This document shows positions 36,497 to 46,924 of a stretch of DNA of 64,000 nt, piece by piece (within the stretch, counting starts at the first letter, position 1; each line of letters opens with the position of its first letter). The stretch lies in NCBI RefSeq assembly GCF_900459225.1, contig NZ_UHFH01000003.1, positions 2,032,001 to 2,096,000 on the forward strand. Direction: 5' to 3'. The notes under the pieces were generated by a model, which was given only the letters and a program-made list of their open reading frames with translations, made no database searches and was not told the origin of the DNA. Position numbers and translations under genes: made by a program. The DNA is from Streptococcus dysgalactiae subsp. dysgalactiae. GTDB taxonomy: Bacteria > Bacillota > Bacilli > Lactobacillales > Streptococcaceae.

Positions 36497-36802
36497 TTAG
36501 TCTTCATCTAAAAAACTATTGAACACTTCTTCAATCATGTCCCATTCAGCATCTGAATCTTCAGGAATTGGTTGTAAATCACCTTCTGTCCCGTCTTCAT
36601 TTTCTGTGAATGAGTAGGCTTGAATTTCAACTTCACCAGATTCATCTTCTTCAGAACCAGCTGGCACCAAAAGAACATAGTTTTTACCAAATTCTTCGCG
36701 GCCATCAATGGTTAACAAAATTTCAAATAACGTTTCATTCCCTTGTTCATCCACAAGTGTGATGAGTTCGTGCTCGTTATCATGTTCATGATTATGTGCC
36801 AT
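36497..36802 (-). CDS. DUF1292 family protein (YrzB-like)
   Basis: 101 residues, very acidic: Asp and Glu make up about a third. It has the DUF1292 pattern [20 protein letters not shown]...YVLLVPAG. The C-terminal half ends in an acidic tail. Function unknown, but it is encoded with ireB and ruvX in many Firmicutes. RBS AAGGAGATAAAA, 10 bases after ruvX. Confidence 0.9.
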   Translation of the reverse strand: MAHNHEHDNEHELITLVDEQGNETLFEILLTIDGREEFGKNYVLLVPAGSEEDESGEVEIQAYSFTENEDGTEGDLQPIPEDSDAEWDMIEEVFNSFLDED

Positions 36803-36812
36803 TTTTATCTCC

Positions 36813-37232
36813 TTAATAATTGCGATCTAGATAATTTTGTAGGATTAGCTGAGCTGCTAATTTATCAATAACTTTCTTACGTTTTCCACGGCTAACATCA
36901 GCCTGTTCAATCAGCATACGTTCAGCTTCAACAGTTGTCAATCGCTCATCTTGATAATGAACGGGAAGGCTAAAGAGACTTTCTATTTTTTCTCCGTAAG
37001 CTTTACTGGCTTCCACACGTGGGCCGCTAGTATTGTTCATATTTTTTGGCAAACCCACAACAAACTGATCAACTTGGTATTGCTTGACAAGCTCACCTAG
37101 ACGTTCAAAGCCAAATTCTTCTTTTTCTTCATCAATTTTGATAATTTCAAGGCCTTGAGCCGTAAAACCAAGAGGGTCACTAATGGCTACACCAACAGTC
37201 TTCGAGCCGACATCGAGTCCCATTATTCTCAT
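36813..37232 (-). CDS. ruvX: Putative pre-16S rRNA nuclease / Holliday junction resolvase-like YqgF
   Basis: 139 residues, RNase H-like YqgF family. The N-terminal [16 protein letters not shown] has the metal-binding Asp, [12 protein letters not shown] is the second motif, and the C-terminal [13 protein letters not shown] has the last catalytic Asp. The family matures 16S rRNA 5' ends in E. coli; a resolvase role was also proposed. The start codon overlaps the ireB stop by four bases, indicating coupling. Confidence 0.95.
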   Translation of the reverse strand: MRIMGLDVGSKTVGVAISDPLGFTAQGLEIIKIDEEKEEFGFERLGELVKQYQVDQFVVGLPKNMNNTSGPRVEASKAYGEKIESLFSLPVHYQDERLTTVEAERMLIEQADVSRGKRKKVIDKLAAQLILQNYLDRNY

Positions 37233-37498
37233 TTAACGTCAATCCCATTTCCTTGCAAATAATAGCGGACAAGCTCTTCTACAATCTCATCACGCTCATA
37301 TTTACGAATTTGATTTCGAGCATCATTGTAACGAGGAACATAAGCTGGGTCCCCACTTAAGACATAACCTACAATTTGATTAATTGGATTATAGCCTTTT
37401 TCATCCAGTGAATGATAGACGGCAGTCAATGTTTCACTAATCTCCTTTTTGTCGCCATCATCCAATTTAAAGCGGACGGTTTCATCTGTAAATCCCAT
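37229..37498 (-). CDS. ireB: IreB family regulatory phosphoprotein
   Basis: 89 residues, DUF965/UPF0297 family. [14 protein letters not shown] is the near-invariant N-terminus, with the paired Thr residues that the Ser/Thr kinase IreK phosphorylates in Enterococcus. It has the middle [32 protein letters not shown] block. IreB helps regulate cephalosporin resistance and peptidoglycan precursor flow there. First gene of ireB-ruvX-DUF1292. RBS AGAAGG. Confidence 0.93.
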   Translation of the reverse strand: MGFTDETVRFKLDDGDKKEISETLTAVYHSLDEKGYNPINQIVGYVLSGDPAYVPRYNDARNQIRKYERDEIVEELVRYYLQGNGIDVK

Positions 37499-37609
37499 AC
37501 TTACACCTTCTTTCTAAAATTAAGTGCTATGCTTTATTATAACTCATTTTTTAATAATAAACAAGAATTTCAAGTCAAGAAGGTACGAAAAAAAGCTCCA
37601 GAAGAGCTT

Positions 37610-38008
37610 TTAAAGTGCTGCACGTAAACGTGCTTCAGTATTTTCAATATTACGAATAGAGCGTGGAAGGAAAGCGCGAATATCATCTTCCTTATAACCC
37701 ACTTGAAGGCGTTTGTCATCAATTAGAATCGGACTTTTAAGAATACGAGGGTTATCCTGAATCAAATCAATCACTTCACTAACACTTAGCTCTTCAATAT
37801 CACAATTAAGTGCCTTGGCATATCGATTCTTAGATGAAACGATACTTTCCACACCATTCTCAGTTTTTGATAAGATGGCTAAAATTTCTTCTTTTGTTAG
37901 TGGTTCTTTTCCCAAATTCTGTTCTTTATAAGGGAGCTTGTGGGCATTTAACCAAGTTTTTGCCTTTTTACAGCTCGTACAACTTGAAATCGTATAAATT
38001 TTAATCAT
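37610..38008 (-). CDS. spx: Spx-family transcriptional regulator
   Basis: 132 residues, thioredoxin-like fold of the ArsC/Spx family. The redox switch is Cys10-Thr-Ser-Cys13. The RNA polymerase alpha-binding surface includes the KSPILIDDKRLQVGY segment. Spx redirects RNA polymerase to thiol-stress genes. Pyogenic streptococci have two Spx paralogues. Location upstream of ireB and downstream of recA suggests SpxA1, but I cannot separate the two with certainty. An extended -10, TGCTACAAT, lies upstream (minus, 38043-38051). Confidence 0.94.
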   Translation of the reverse strand: MIKIYTISSCTSCKKAKTWLNAHKLPYKEQNLGKEPLTKEEILAILSKTENGVESIVSSKNRYAKALNCDIEELSVSEVIDLIQDNPRILKSPILIDDKRLQVGYKEDDIRAFLPRSIRNIENTEARLRAAL

Positions 38009-38042
38009 GTTGTTAACTCACTTTCTATTTCGTGATAACCAT

Positions 38043-38051
38043 ATTGTAGCA
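38043..38051 (-). promoter_or_regulatory. Extended -10 promoter of spx
   Basis: TGCTACAAT in the minus direction, with a weak -35 TATTGA 17 bases upstream. It lies 35 bases before the start codon. The rest of the 297-base gap up to recA has no gene apart from the recA terminator. Confidence 0.55.
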
Positions 38052-38282
38052 CAGTTTTTAGTTCATCAATATAGGTCTTCGGACCTATTTTTTAATTTTA
38101 AAGATATTATTTGGGTAAAATAAGGTTTTTGACCTGCCTTTCTTGAATTGTCAGTTATTTTAATCTTTTGTTTGTTATCGTTATCCTAAGTCCTGCTCTT
38201 TCCACATTGTTTTGAAATGATGATTTCCATTCACTCATACACCTATCAACAATAGTTCTACTATTCGTTAACAATGCATTTT

Positions 38283-38300
38283 AAAAAGCCCCAAGGGGCT
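38283..38300 (-). terminator. Terminator of recA
   Basis: AGCCCC-TT-GGGGCT followed by TTTTTAAAA in the minus direction, five bases after the recA stop. Confidence 0.85.
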
Positions 38301-38305
38301 CTTGT

Positions 38306-39442
38306 TTAATCTTCAATTTCAATCCCGTTATCTAAATCTAAAACAAGATCATCGGTTTCTTCTGTCGCCATTACCATAGCAGATTCTTCTTCGCTTTCTT
38401 CAAGCAAACCAAATTTAACACGTACTTTACGATCAATCTCATCAAATAATTCTGGATGATCCGCCAAATAACGCTTAGCATTTTCAGAACCTTGACCAAT
38501 TTTCTCACCATTATAAGAGAACCAAGCACCTGCTTTTTGGATAATGTCCAAATCAGAAGCAATTTTCACAAGCTCTCCAGTACGGGAAATGCCTTCTCCA
38601 TACATGATTTCAACCTCTGCCACTTTAAACGGAGGAGCTACCTTGTTTTTAACAACTTTGATTTTTGTTTCTTTACCAATACTACTGTCTTTTTGGTCAC
38701 CAGTTCCTTTAATTTGAGTGGTTCCACGCACATCTAAACGAACAGAAGCATAGAATTTCAAGGCACGACCACCCGGTGTTGTTTCAGGATTTCCAAACAT
38801 CACACCAACTTTTTCACGCAATTGGTTAATAAAGATAGCGATAGTTTTTGTTTTGTTAATAGAAGCCGATAGCTTACGCATCGCCTGACTCATCATACGT
38901 GCTTGCAATCCGACATGGCTATCGCCAATATCACCATCAATTTCAGCACGTGGCACTAAAGCTGCTACTGAATCGACAACAACCAAGTCAACCGCACCAG
39001 AATCAATCAACTTACCTGCAATTTCAAGTCCTTGTTCTCCAGAATCTGGTTGAGACAAAAGGAGTTCATCAATATTAACCCCAAGCGCAGCAGCGTAAGC
39101 TGGATCAAGCGCATGCTCGGCATCGATAAAGGCTGCGATTCCACCTTCTTTTTGAGCTTGTGCCACAGCATGTAAAGCCACAGTTGTTTTACCGGAAGAT
39201 TCTGGACCATAGATCTCAATGATACGTCCTTTAGGATAACCACCCGCTCCAAGCGCAATATCAAGAGCTAGGCTTCCTGAACTCATAACCTGAACTTTTT
39301 GCTCTGCACGTTCTCCCAAGCGCATCACTGCACCCTTACCAAAATCTTTTTCAATATTTTTTAGGGCATCATCAAGTGCCTTACGACGCTCGTCACCAAA
39401 TTTTTTAGTGATTTCTTCGTTTTTTTTCAATTTTTTTGCCAA
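38306..39442 (-). CDS. recA: Recombinase A
   Basis: 378 residues, full length. ATP Walker A GPESSGKT (about 74-81), the VVVDSVAAL Walker B region, loop L2-like [24 protein letters not shown], and the acidic C-terminal tail are intact. It catalyses strand exchange in repair and natural transformation. It follows cinA after 57 bases and shares its competence promoter. RBS AGGAGAAG. No obvious separate SOS operator was seen. Confidence 0.99.
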   Translation of the reverse strand: MAKKLKKNEEITKKFGDERRKALDDALKNIEKDFGKGAVMRLGERAEQKVQVMSSGSLALDIALGAGGYPKGRIIEIYGPESSGKTTVALHAVAQAQKEGGIAAFIDAEHALDPAYAAALGVNIDELLLSQPDSGEQGLEIAGKLIDSGAVDLVVVDSVAALVPRAEIDGDIGDSHVGLQARMMSQAMRKLSASINKTKTIAIFINQLREKVGVMFGNPETTPGGRALKFYASVRLDVRGTTQIKGTGDQKDSSIGKETKIKVVKNKVAPPFKVAEVEIMYGEGISRTGELVKIASDLDIIQKAGAWFSYNGEKIGQGSENAKRYLADHPELFDEIDRKVRVKFGLLEESEEESAMVMATEETDDLVLDLDNGIEIED

Positions 39443-39499
39443 TATCTTCTCCTCTATGATTAGGGTTAACTGCTCAATCCCTAAAATAAACTGCTATTA

Positions 39500-40771
39500 T
39501 TATAGCAAATTTTCAGGTTTTAATAAAGTTTTACGGACCATATTAAAAGCATGTAAAGTCGCAATATGACGCACATCTGAACGGCTCCGTCTCCCGATTA
39601 AAACCTTCATTGATTCTACCTTATTTTGAGTGGCAAGACCAATGAAAACTGTACCTGCAGGCTGGTCCTCCAACATATCTGGTCCGGCAACACCTGTTAA
39701 ACTTACCCCAATATCAGCACCAGTCAATAATCTTGCTTGCTCCGCCATCTTCTCAGCCGTATAAGCACTAACAACTCCATACGATGTCAAATCCTCTAGA
39801 GGAATGCCTAGCATTTTCGCTTTTTCTTCCATGCTATAAGTCACAAAGCCTCCATTGAATACTTGAGAAGCTCCTGGAAAACTCGCCAAAGTTGACTGAA
39901 ATAATCCCGCGGTTAGACTTTCTGCTGCTGTAATTGTCTTATCATATTTTACTAAGAGCTCAAATACCTCACGCGCTAAGGAATTATCCTCTCTATAGCC
40001 ATAAAGAAAATCTGATAACGACTGGTTGTCAGGAGTTTTTCGCGACAATAGCTGCGCTTCTAGTTGATCTAATTTCGTATCTGCTAATGTTTGATTTTCA
40101 GCTTTCGTTGATAAACGAAGGGTCACTTCACCAGTTTTGGCATAAGGTGCAATGGTAGGGTCAGTTTGATTCTCAATAAGGTCTGATAAGACCGTCACCA
40201 GCTGACTCTCACCAATCCCAAAAAATCGTAAGACTCTCGAGTAAAGTTTGCGAGATTGTGTGGACAAAAGAGGAAGCAGTTCCTCATTAACCATAGGTTT
40301 TAATTCACTTGGCGGCCCTGGTAAAACAACATAAGTCACCTTATTAACAGTGATTAAGCCCCCCACTGCGAGTCCTGTTCTATTTTGCAGAGGGCTTGAA
40401 CCAGCAATGATTTGAGCCTGCTTAGCATTATTTGCCGTTCGAGACGACTCTTTACGACTGGCATAAAAATCGTCTAATTTTTGACTAGCTTGTTCTTCAA
40501 AGACCAAATCTCTATTAAGGTATTTTGCTAAAGTCTGCTTGGTTAAATCATCTTCCGTGGGGCCAAGACCACCACATAAAATGACCAAATCACTCCGCTG
40601 ACTAGCAGTTGCAATCACTGAAAGTAAACGCTCCTCGTTGTCCCCAACAGCCGTTTGAAAATAGACATCAATACCTAGCTCTGCCATTTTTTCCGACAGA
40701 AATTGAGCATTAGTATTCACAATTTGACCAGTCAAAATTTCGGTACCTACTGCAATCAGTTCAGCTTTCAT
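39500..40771 (-). CDS. cinA: Competence/damage-inducible protein CinA
   Basis: 423 residues, full length. The N-terminal COG1058 domain (about 1-170) has [17 protein letters not shown] and [12 protein letters not shown], a nucleotide-binding/pyrophosphatase fold. The C-terminal PncC domain (about 260-410) has [13 protein letters not shown] and [16 protein letters not shown] and deamidates NMN in related proteins. In pneumococcus it brings RecA to the membrane during transformation. A perfect SigX box sits 17 bases upstream. RBS GGTGGGGAA. Confidence 0.97.
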   Translation of the reverse strand: MKAELIAVGTEILTGQIVNTNAQFLSEKMAELGIDVYFQTAVGDNEERLLSVIATASQRSDLVILCGGLGPTEDDLTKQTLAKYLNRDLVFEEQASQKLDDFYASRKESSRTANNAKQAQIIAGSSPLQNRTGLAVGGLITVNKVTYVVLPGPPSELKPMVNEELLPLLSTQSRKLYSRVLRFFGIGESQLVTVLSDLIENQTDPTIAPYAKTGEVTLRLSTKAENQTLADTKLDQLEAQLLSRKTPDNQSLSDFLYGYREDNSLAREVFELLVKYDKTITAAESLTAGLFQSTLASFPGASQVFNGGFVTYSMEEKAKMLGIPLEDLTSYGVVSAYTAEKMAEQARLLTGADIGVSLTGVAGPDMLEDQPAGTVFIGLATQNKVESMKVLIGRRSRSDVRHIATLHAFNMVRKTLLKPENLL

Positions 40772-40788
40772 TTCCCCACCTACTTATC

Positions 40789-40796
40789 TATTCGTA
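40789..40796 (-). promoter_or_regulatory. SigX (ComX) CIN box of cinA-recA
   Basis: TACGAATA on the minus strand is the exact late-competence combined box recognised by the alternative sigma factor SigX in streptococci. It lies between a terminator (40820-40848) and the cinA RBS, and an A+T-rich tract with T-run precedes it, as usual for these promoters. Confidence 0.88.
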
Positions 40797-40817
40797 ATCT
40801 AATTTCATTTTATCAAA

Positions 40818-40850
40818 AAATCTCCCAATTCACGACGAATTAGGAGATGG
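40818..40850 (-). terminator. Terminator of the mutL-to-VOC operon
   Basis: ATCTCCTAATTC and GAATTGGGAGAT (minus sense) flank a five-base loop and are followed by TTTTTT. It separates the repair operon from the cinA promoter. Confidence 0.92.
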
Positions 40851-40894
40851 TATCGTTACTTGTTTTCTATTCTGTTGAGAGTGATGTAGAAAAT

Positions 40895-41248
40895 CTAGTC
40901 TTCACTAAATTGGTAGAAATCAAGCATCACACCCTCTGGTCCTTCCACCCAGACCGAGTAGGTTCCCCATGCCGTCTTGACTGGACCATTATTAATAGTA
41001 AAACCTGAGGATTTTAAGCGTTCAACTTCCTTGTCAACACAGTCAACTTCAATATGAAGAATGATACCTCCGTGAAGTGACGTAATGGGTTTGAGGGGGT
41101 TATCTGATACCATTAAACAATGACTACCTAAAGTGAACTGTGCAAAATGCTCATCTGCACAATCCACAGCTAAGTTAAGCAGTGATGCCAAAGCTTGGGT
41201 AGCCTTTGGAACATCTGAAACAATAAGATCCGTTTGGTTAAGATTCAT
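40895..41248 (-). CDS. VOC-family (glyoxalase-like) protein
   Basis: 117 residues, one vicinal-oxygen-chelate domain. It has paired beta-alpha modules: IVSDVPKATQALASLLNL and LHIEVDCVDKEVERLKSSGF, ending with WVEGPEGVMLDFYQF, where Glu or Asp could be a metal ligand. It could be a glyoxalase, a bleomycin-binding or a lyase-type protein; the substrate is unknown. The ATG at 41248 is preferred to an adjacent GTG because it stands six bases from GGAG. It overlaps the tag end region closely. Confidence 0.75.
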   Translation of the reverse strand: MNLNQTDLIVSDVPKATQALASLLNLAVDCADEHFAQFTLGSHCLMVSDNPLKPITSLHGGIILHIEVDCVDKEVERLKSSGFTINNGPVKTAWGTYSVWVEGPEGVMLDFYQFSED

Positions 41249-41250
41249 CA

Positions 41251-41823
41251 CTATCTCCTTTTAGTTGTTATTAACTTAAAAGCACACGTTTCTTCATGGT
41301 CATTTACCAGACCCGATGCTTGCATAAAAGAATAAACCGTTGTAGGTCCTAAAAATCTAAATCCTCTTTTCTTTAAATCCTTAGCTAAGCGAACAGATAA
41401 ATCTGTCTGAGCAGGAACAGGGTGCTCTTGATTGACAAGGTTGTCAATTGGCTTTCCCCCAACAAAATCCCAGAGATAAGTGGTAAAACTACCAAATTCT
41501 TCTTGAATTTTCTGTACTGCGATAGCATTGTTGACAGTTGCTGCTAACTTTAGCTTGTGGCGGATAATGGATGGATTCTGTAATGCATCAGCCATCTCCT
41601 CATCGGTAAAGGCTGCCACAGCCGAAATGTCATAATCATGAAAAACAGTTCTGAAAGTTTGGCGTTTTTTCAAAACCGTCAGCCAGGATAACCCGGACTG
41701 GTAACTTTCAAGGCACAGCAATTCAAAAAAATCTCTATCATCATCCAGGGGTTGACCCCATTCTAAATCGTGGTAATCACAGTAAAGCTGGTTATCCTTA
41801 GGAACCCATGAGCAACGTTTCAT
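41251..41823 (-). CDS. tag: DNA-3-methyladenine glycosylase I
   Basis: 190 residues. It removes 3-methyladenine from alkylated DNA. MKRCSWVPKDNQLYCDYHDLEWGQP matches the Tag N-terminus with one zinc-ligand Cys, FELLCLESYQSGLSWLTVLKKR is the helix-hairpin region, and the C-terminal HEETCAFK gives the other zinc ligands. A GTG at 41832 directly follows the ruvA stop, but the family alignment and RBS favour the ATG at 41823. Confidence 0.92.
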   Translation of the reverse strand: MKRCSWVPKDNQLYCDYHDLEWGQPLDDDRDFFELLCLESYQSGLSWLTVLKKRQTFRTVFHDYDISAVAAFTDEEMADALQNPSIIRHKLKLAATVNNAIAVQKIQEEFGSFTTYLWDFVGGKPIDNLVNQEHPVPAQTDLSVRLAKDLKKRGFRFLGPTTVYSFMQASGLVNDHEETCAFKLITTKRR

Positions 41824-41832
41824 GTGAAACAC

Positions 41833-42426
41833 CTACCCTTTCATTAACAGTTTCAATGCTGATTTGATGTATTGCTCTGCCGTCTCAGAGGTCCCCTCAA
41901 AGAAGGCACGAATTTTTTTCAGTTCTGTTGCTTTATAACCTAGGGCAAGAAGGGCTTCAATAGCCTCATCCAACTCGTCATTGTTTGAGGAGGTAGGTGG
42001 TTGTGCTTTACTAGTCTCTTGTGGAACCTCCACAAATTTTCCGGCTAAGTCAAGAACCATCTGTTGTGCCGTTTTTTTTCCGATTTTAGGAAATTTAGTC
42101 AGGTATTTGATGTCACTGGTATCAATGGCGTTAACAAGACCCCGATTATCATCAACTGCCACAATAGCGAGAGCTGTTGTCGGACCAATGCCTGATACAG
42201 AAATTAATTTCAGAAAAACATCTTTTTCGTCTTCCGTATGGAACCCAAACAACAAGTGAGCGTCCTCACGAATCACTTGATGCAGGTAAATAGTTACCAG
42301 TTGGTTGACACTATCTGTAAAGCTATAAGGATTGGCTACATTGATAATATAGCCCAGTCCATTGGTTTCAACGACAATGTATTTTGCCGTAATTTTGGTC
42401 AATTGACCTTTAATATAATCGTACAT
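41833..42426 (-). CDS. ruvA: Holliday junction branch-migration protein RuvA
   Basis: 197 residues. Domain I is the OB fold [30 protein letters not shown]. Domain II has two helix-hairpin-helix motifs, [16 protein letters not shown] and [19 protein letters not shown]. Domain III at the C-terminus ([19 protein letters not shown]) contacts RuvB. ruvB is not in this window. It is separated from lmrP by one base, so translation is coupled. Confidence 0.97.
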   Translation of the reverse strand: MYDYIKGQLTKITAKYIVVETNGLGYIINVANPYSFTDSVNQLVTIYLHQVIREDAHLLFGFHTEDEKDVFLKLISVSGIGPTTALAIVAVDDNRGLVNAIDTSDIKYLTKFPKIGKKTAQQMVLDLAGKFVEVPQETSKAQPPTSSNNDELDEAIEALLALGYKATELKKIRAFFEGTSETAEQYIKSALKLLMKG

Positions 42427-42427
42427 A

Positions 42428-43648
42428 TTACACCTTTTTCATTTTTGCAGAAACAACCGTAAAATAAACTCCTAGCAAAGCAATGACTACAAATAAACAT
42501 TGCACGCCTAAAGGACCTGTAAAATGGCTGACAGATACTAGTAGGCTAGCTAAAATAGCTCCTAGGGGGTGTGCCATTGACACAAAGCCTGTGTAAGAGC
42601 CTATTTTGGAATGATCCATCATATTAGCGCGTAAGACTTGACTAGCAGGGACGTTTATCATTTCCCCAAAAGTTAGCAAAACAACTGATAGCCAGATAGC
42701 ATAGAGCTGCGTAAAGGTAAATGCCAAGAGCATACCTAGAGTAAATACTAAAGAACCAATCACAAGTTGAGGCAATAGTTTCCATTTTTCAGTTAATTTA
42801 TTCACTATTGTCATGAAAAGAACAATCAACAATGTATTGGTAAAAACCATTAATGACAACATTTTAGAACTAGTTACCTGGAAACCTAACACGGTAGTTG
42901 GCTGAAAATACAGTTTCAAATGTACTGGCACATAGTTATCCATTTGCATCCAGATACTACCAGAAAAGATGGCACCTAAGGTAAACAAGACAAAGGCACG
43001 ATCATGAAACACCTGACGATAGTTCTGAAAACTATCCAGCAAGCCTTTACCATGGTCAAAAGCGTGTGTCTCTGGTCTGGTCTCATCAAAATAATAATAA
43101 GCAACGCCAAAACAAAGTACATTGACGAGTAATAAGGCAACTAACAAGGCTAAAAAATGGTGGTCATAAAAAAGCCCAGATAGCCCTGCACCAAACATGA
43201 CGGCAATATTGATAAACCAATAATTGATGGTGTAAACAAATCGACGATTACTCTCATCAGTCAAATCAATCAACATGGCTTCATAGGCAGGACCATAAAA
43301 ACTAGAAGCAATCTCTACCAATAAAATACCAGCAAATGTTAACCAAGGAATAGCTGCATTAGGCAAATTAGCTAAAATAGTCAGAAACCAGCCTAGTGTT
43401 GTTCCTACTGATCCAATCATAATGACTTTTTTGCGACCAAGAGCATCTGACAGATGCCCACCATATAAAGTTCCAACAAATCCCATCAAACTGGTAATCA
43501 TCATTAAAAGGCCTGTCCAAAAAGTACCAAAGTAAGTCGTATAATACATGGCCATAAAGGGAAAGATACTACTGCCTAAGGTAATGGTCACAAAGCGTAC
43601 CAGTTGCCTCAGCTGAATCTGCTTGGGAAGGTTTAAAAACTCTTGCAT
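42428..43648 (-). CDS. lmrP: MFS multidrug transporter, LmrP-like
   Basis: 406 residues, twelve hydrophobic segments, major facilitator superfamily. The loop 2-3 motif [17 protein letters not shown] is the canonical drug-transporter signature. Its position between mutL and ruvA is the same as lmrP in the S. pyogenes mismatch-repair operon, which supports the name. It should export lipophilic cations or drugs in exchange for protons. The function in repair, if any, is unknown. Confidence 0.88.
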   Translation of the reverse strand: MQEFLNLPKQIQLRQLVRFVTITLGSSIFPFMAMYYTTYFGTFWTGLLMMITSLMGFVGTLYGGHLSDALGRKKVIMIGSVGTTLGWFLTILANLPNAAIPWLTFAGILLVEIASSFYGPAYEAMLIDLTDESNRRFVYTINYWFINIAVMFGAGLSGLFYDHHFLALLVALLLVNVLCFGVAYYYFDETRPETHAFDHGKGLLDSFQNYRQVFHDRAFVLFTLGAIFSGSIWMQMDNYVPVHLKLYFQPTTVLGFQVTSSKMLSLMVFTNTLLIVLFMTIVNKLTEKWKLLPQLVIGSLVFTLGMLLAFTFTQLYAIWLSVVLLTFGEMINVPASQVLRANMMDHSKIGSYTGFVSMAHPLGAILASLLVSVSHFTGPLGVQCLFVVIALLGVYFTVVSAKMKKV

Positions 43649-43658
43649 CTCATCCTCT

Positions 43659-45644
43659 CTAATATTTTCCTAGTTCTCGCAGGCTAGTATGATTTTCTTG
43701 GATACGACGGAACATTTTTTCCATATCTGCTTTACTGAAATTAATCAACACGGGTCTACCATGAGGGCAGTTATAAGGATTTTGACATTGCGCCAATTGC
43801 AGCAGCAGATTTCTTGCTGAATAATCATCCAAGCTATGATTTGCCTTGATAGATCGTTTACAACTCATCATAATAGCTAACTCTGCTCGGTAAGTTTTGA
43901 TAGATACCTCATTGGTTAGAAGTAACATGTCACACATTTCATAGACACCAGATGCAATCTCTTCTTCTTTCATCCAGATAGGATGCTCCCTCAAGATGAA
44001 AGTATTGTGCCCATACACTTCCAGAAAGATGCCAACTTCATTTAAGAGTGCCATTTTCTCCTGTAAATTAATGAAATCCGAGCCGGAAAACTCAAACAAA
44101 TAGGGCACCAACAATTGCTGTAAACTACTGTCAACTTCACCTATCTTATCACGATAATATTCGTATTTAACCCGCTCTTGGGCAGCGTGTTGGTCAATGA
44201 TAAATAAACCATCTTTTCCCTGAGCAAAGAGATAAGTGCCGTGCATCTGACCAAAATAATCCAATTCAGGAAATACCGATCGCTCTTCATTTTCCAAACG
44301 GGTTAGCATTTGAGATAATTTCTGTTTGTTTTTCAAATCAAATCCAGGGTGATCAGCATCAGTTACCTCATCCTGTGATCGACTAGCACGTTTTACTGAG
44401 GAAAATCTTGTATTCTCTCCTAAATCAGGAAACTGCTCCGTTCTTTGATCCTTTACAGTCTTGTCAATCTCTGTATCATGAAAATTACTCTCAGGCAGTT
44501 TTTCAGAAACGTCTGATTCTTTGACAAAAAAATCATTCTTTTGAGGATCATAATAAAGCCCTTTAGATTGTAATGGAAGTTGTGTTTGCTCTGGTTTAGA
44601 AAAGTGTCGTGTGCTTGATTTAGCTAAGTTCTCCAGAGCATCTGGAATCAAATCTTGCTCCTTAAGACTTTCAGAAATCGCCGTACTAATTAAAGCCATC
44701 AACTCACGCTCTTTTGAAATACGGACCTCTTGCTTAGTAGGGTGAACATTGACATCGGCCAAATAGGGGTCAATCTGAATATCAATCACAACAATTGGGA
44801 AACGTCCAACCATCAACTTAGAGCCATAACCATCTAAAATAGCCCGATTGAGCAAGAAATTTTTAATGTAGCGTCCATTGATTAAAATGGTCATATAATT
44901 GCGGTTAGCGCGTGTCAACTCTGGTAAACTGACATAGCCAGACACTTCAAAGTCCAAATCAGCACTGGAAATAGGAATCATTTTCTTCGCAGTATTCAAG
45001 CCATAAATGCCCGCAATAGCCTGCCGAAGATCTCCCGTCCCTGACGTCTGAGTTAATTGACGGCCATCACTAATCAGGGTGAAAGCAATTTCTGGATGAG
45101 CCAAACTCAAACGATTAACCACATCAACAATATGAGCTAACTCTGCCTGTAAACTTTTCATGTATTTGAGGCGAGCAGGTGTATTATAAAAAAGGTTTTC
45201 AACCTTAATCTTGGTACCTACAGGCGTCGAGGTTTCCTCAAGCGTTTCAATCTCTCCACCAGTTGCAATTAGTAGAGAGCCATAAGCAGCTTCCTTAGTA
45301 GCTGTTTTTATCGTAATTTTGCTGATAGAAGCAACCGATGGTAAAGCTTCTCCCCTAAAACCAAGCGTTCTAATTCGAAAGAGATCACTCTGATTTTTGA
45401 TTTTACTGGTCGCATGTCGCCGCAAGCTCAAAGGGAGATCTTCAGATGACATCCCTTCACCATTGTCCGTAATCTGTATCTTTTTGAGACCAGACTCTTC
45501 AATATCAATGGTGACTTGGCTACTCTTAGCATCGATAGCATTCTCAACCAATTCCTTGACAACACTCGCTGGCCTTTCTACAACTTCACCAGCTGCAATT
45601 TGGTTGGCGAGAACTTCTGGTAATTCAATAATTTTTGATATCAT
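43659..45644 (-). CDS. mutL: DNA mismatch repair protein MutL
   Basis: 661 residues. The N-terminal GHKL ATPase has [17 protein letters not shown] and [11 protein letters not shown] variable linker (about 340-460) precedes the C-terminal endonuclease domain with [16 protein letters not shown], which fits the DQHA-x2-E-x4-E metal site, and CPHGRP near the end. RBS AAAGAG is weak. In S. pyogenes it is read from the mutS promoter; here 5.2 kb of accessory DNA separates the two, and I see no strong promoter upstream. Confidence 0.97.
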   Translation of the reverse strand: MISKIIELPEVLANQIAAGEVVERPASVVKELVENAIDAKSSQVTIDIEESGLKKIQITDNGEGMSSEDLPLSLRRHATSKIKNQSDLFRIRTLGFRGEALPSVASISKITIKTATKEAAYGSLLIATGGEIETLEETSTPVGTKIKVENLFYNTPARLKYMKSLQAELAHIVDVVNRLSLAHPEIAFTLISDGRQLTQTSGTGDLRQAIAGIYGLNTAKKMIPISSADLDFEVSGYVSLPELTRANRNYMTILINGRYIKNFLLNRAILDGYGSKLMVGRFPIVVIDIQIDPYLADVNVHPTKQEVRISKERELMALISTAISESLKEQDLIPDALENLAKSSTRHFSKPEQTQLPLQSKGLYYDPQKNDFFVKESDVSEKLPESNFHDTEIDKTVKDQRTEQFPDLGENTRFSSVKRASRSQDEVTDADHPGFDLKNKQKLSQMLTRLENEERSVFPELDYFGQMHGTYLFAQGKDGLFIIDQHAAQERVKYEYYRDKIGEVDSSLQQLLVPYLFEFSGSDFINLQEKMALLNEVGIFLEVYGHNTFILREHPIWMKEEEIASGVYEMCDMLLLTNEVSIKTYRAELAIMMSCKRSIKANHSLDDYSARNLLLQLAQCQNPYNCPHGRPVLINFSKADMEKMFRRIQENHTSLRELGKY

Positions 45645-45787
45645 TATTTTTAACTCTTTCTAATGTTGATATAACAACTCTTATGGTCAATCGACTTCTG
45701 ATCAAATGCTCATTCATTAACTCACAAGTTATACATGGTATTTTCATAGTAGGAAACATTCTCTTTTTCTTTGACCCCGGCACATCC

Positions 45788-46246
45788 TAAAGTAATACTG
45801 GAGTTTTTTGCAGCGAAACACCAGTTTTCACAAAGAAACTAGTGTAGGTATAGGCAAAATCTTTAAGAGTAACATGTAGACTACTTAGCTCTTTCCTATA
45901 CTCTCTTATTTAGAGGGTTTCTCTAACAGAAATCTCAAAAGAGTTTCTGGTAAGCATCCTAAGCACTACTTTTGGCACACCTATCAGTCTCAGTGAATAC
46001 TTGTCACTATCTTTTTGTGATAGGTTTAGTTTTTATTAACCATTGATTGCTTCTGACCGATTTATTTCCTTCCTCTATCTTAGCGGTAATCAAAACCGTC
46101 AACCTTTTATAATAAATTTTACTAATAACTATTGTACCATTTTTTAAGTTAATATCTCCCCATTCTAACGTATAGAGTTCTCTTATCGTTATATCCATAG
46201 ATAGTAAACACTGATAAAAAACCATCGCAAAACATAAGCGATCTCA
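45788..46246 (-). pseudogene. Decayed tyrosine recombinase (phage-type integrase)
   Basis: A minus-strand frame (46225-46007) reads ...LCFAMVFYQCLLSMDITIREL then LEWGDINLKNGTIVI, matching the Arg-box region of tyrosine integrases (LxxTGxRxGELxxLxWxDID). About 100 codons further on (45876-45788) HVTLKDFAYTYTSFFVKTGVS resembles the H-x-x-R-H-T-x-A box, but the catalytic Arg and His are replaced. Several stops and a frameshift break the gene. It begins next to mutL, the same side as SpyCI integration in S. pyogenes. Function is lost. Confidence 0.65.
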
Positions 46247-46830
46247 CTTAGCTTACATCTTTTTTCTATATTCTGAAATAAGTCAAGAATGTCAGTTGGC
46301 AATTAAAAGACAATTATCAGTCACTACGGGTCTAAAATCGCTTGAATTTAAGATTTAACGACCTTTATCAATATGGTGTAGATGTTTCTTCCTAATCAAC
46401 AAACAACTTGACGTAAAGCATAGCTACCTTCTAAAAGAGCCGTTCATCATCAAATATATGAACAAGAAGCACTCTAAAAATACTATTAGATCCTTAAGAA
46501 AAAGCCTTAATAAGCGCCTATAGAAGCACTTACTAGAAACTAAAATTGATGTTACATTACCTCAAAAAGACTTTAGTTAAATGGGTAAAACTGTCCAGGT
46601 TCTTAGAAAAATAGAACTCTCGGAGTGTAGTCATATAAAAATCCAAGAATTTAAACTTTTGAATGTTTATGATTACTTTCATGAATCAAACTAAATTATT
46701 GCAAGAATATTAATTCACAGAAACTAAGGATTTTATGTGAAAATTACGTTTTCTAAACAGTTTTCTCTTAATATAATGCAAATAAAAACTAATATTCTCA
46801 ACGCTTATTTCATATTAGGTCATAAAACGA
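46247..46830. other. Decayed non-coding stretch between integrase relic and surface protein
   Basis: About 580 bases of low-G+C sequence with many stops in all frames. A fragment near 46459-46578 reads KIDVTLPQKDF after frame interruptions, reminiscent of a PheS motif but too short to trust. No intact gene, clear terminator or repeat was found. Confidence 0.35.
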
Positions 46831-46835
46831 ACAAC

Positions 46836-46880
46836 TCTCTAAATAATGAACTTAGAGATAAATTAGATTTATAGTATAGT
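46836..46880 (+). promoter_or_regulatory. Promoter and operator-like repeat of the surface protein
   Basis: TTAGAG (46852-46857) and TATAGT (46875-46880) are 17 bases apart. The inverted repeat TCTCTAA (46836-46842) - nine bases - TTAGAGA (46852-46858) covers the -35. A nearer TATAAT (46899-46904) would leave no room for the RBS. Control by an unknown regulator is likely. Confidence 0.45.
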
Positions 46881-46924
46881 ATTTATTGCTAAATTAACTA
46901 TAATGATGTGAAGGAATTGTGAAA

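Noticed and set aside
38255..38275. TAACGAATA near recA and at about 58724 as SigX boxes
   Set aside because: Both have an extra base compared with TACGAATA and are not placed before a competence-type gene.
46899..46904. TATAAT as the -10 of the surface protein gene
   Set aside because: Transcription would begin at the ribosome-binding site itself, so the upstream TATAGT is more plausible.
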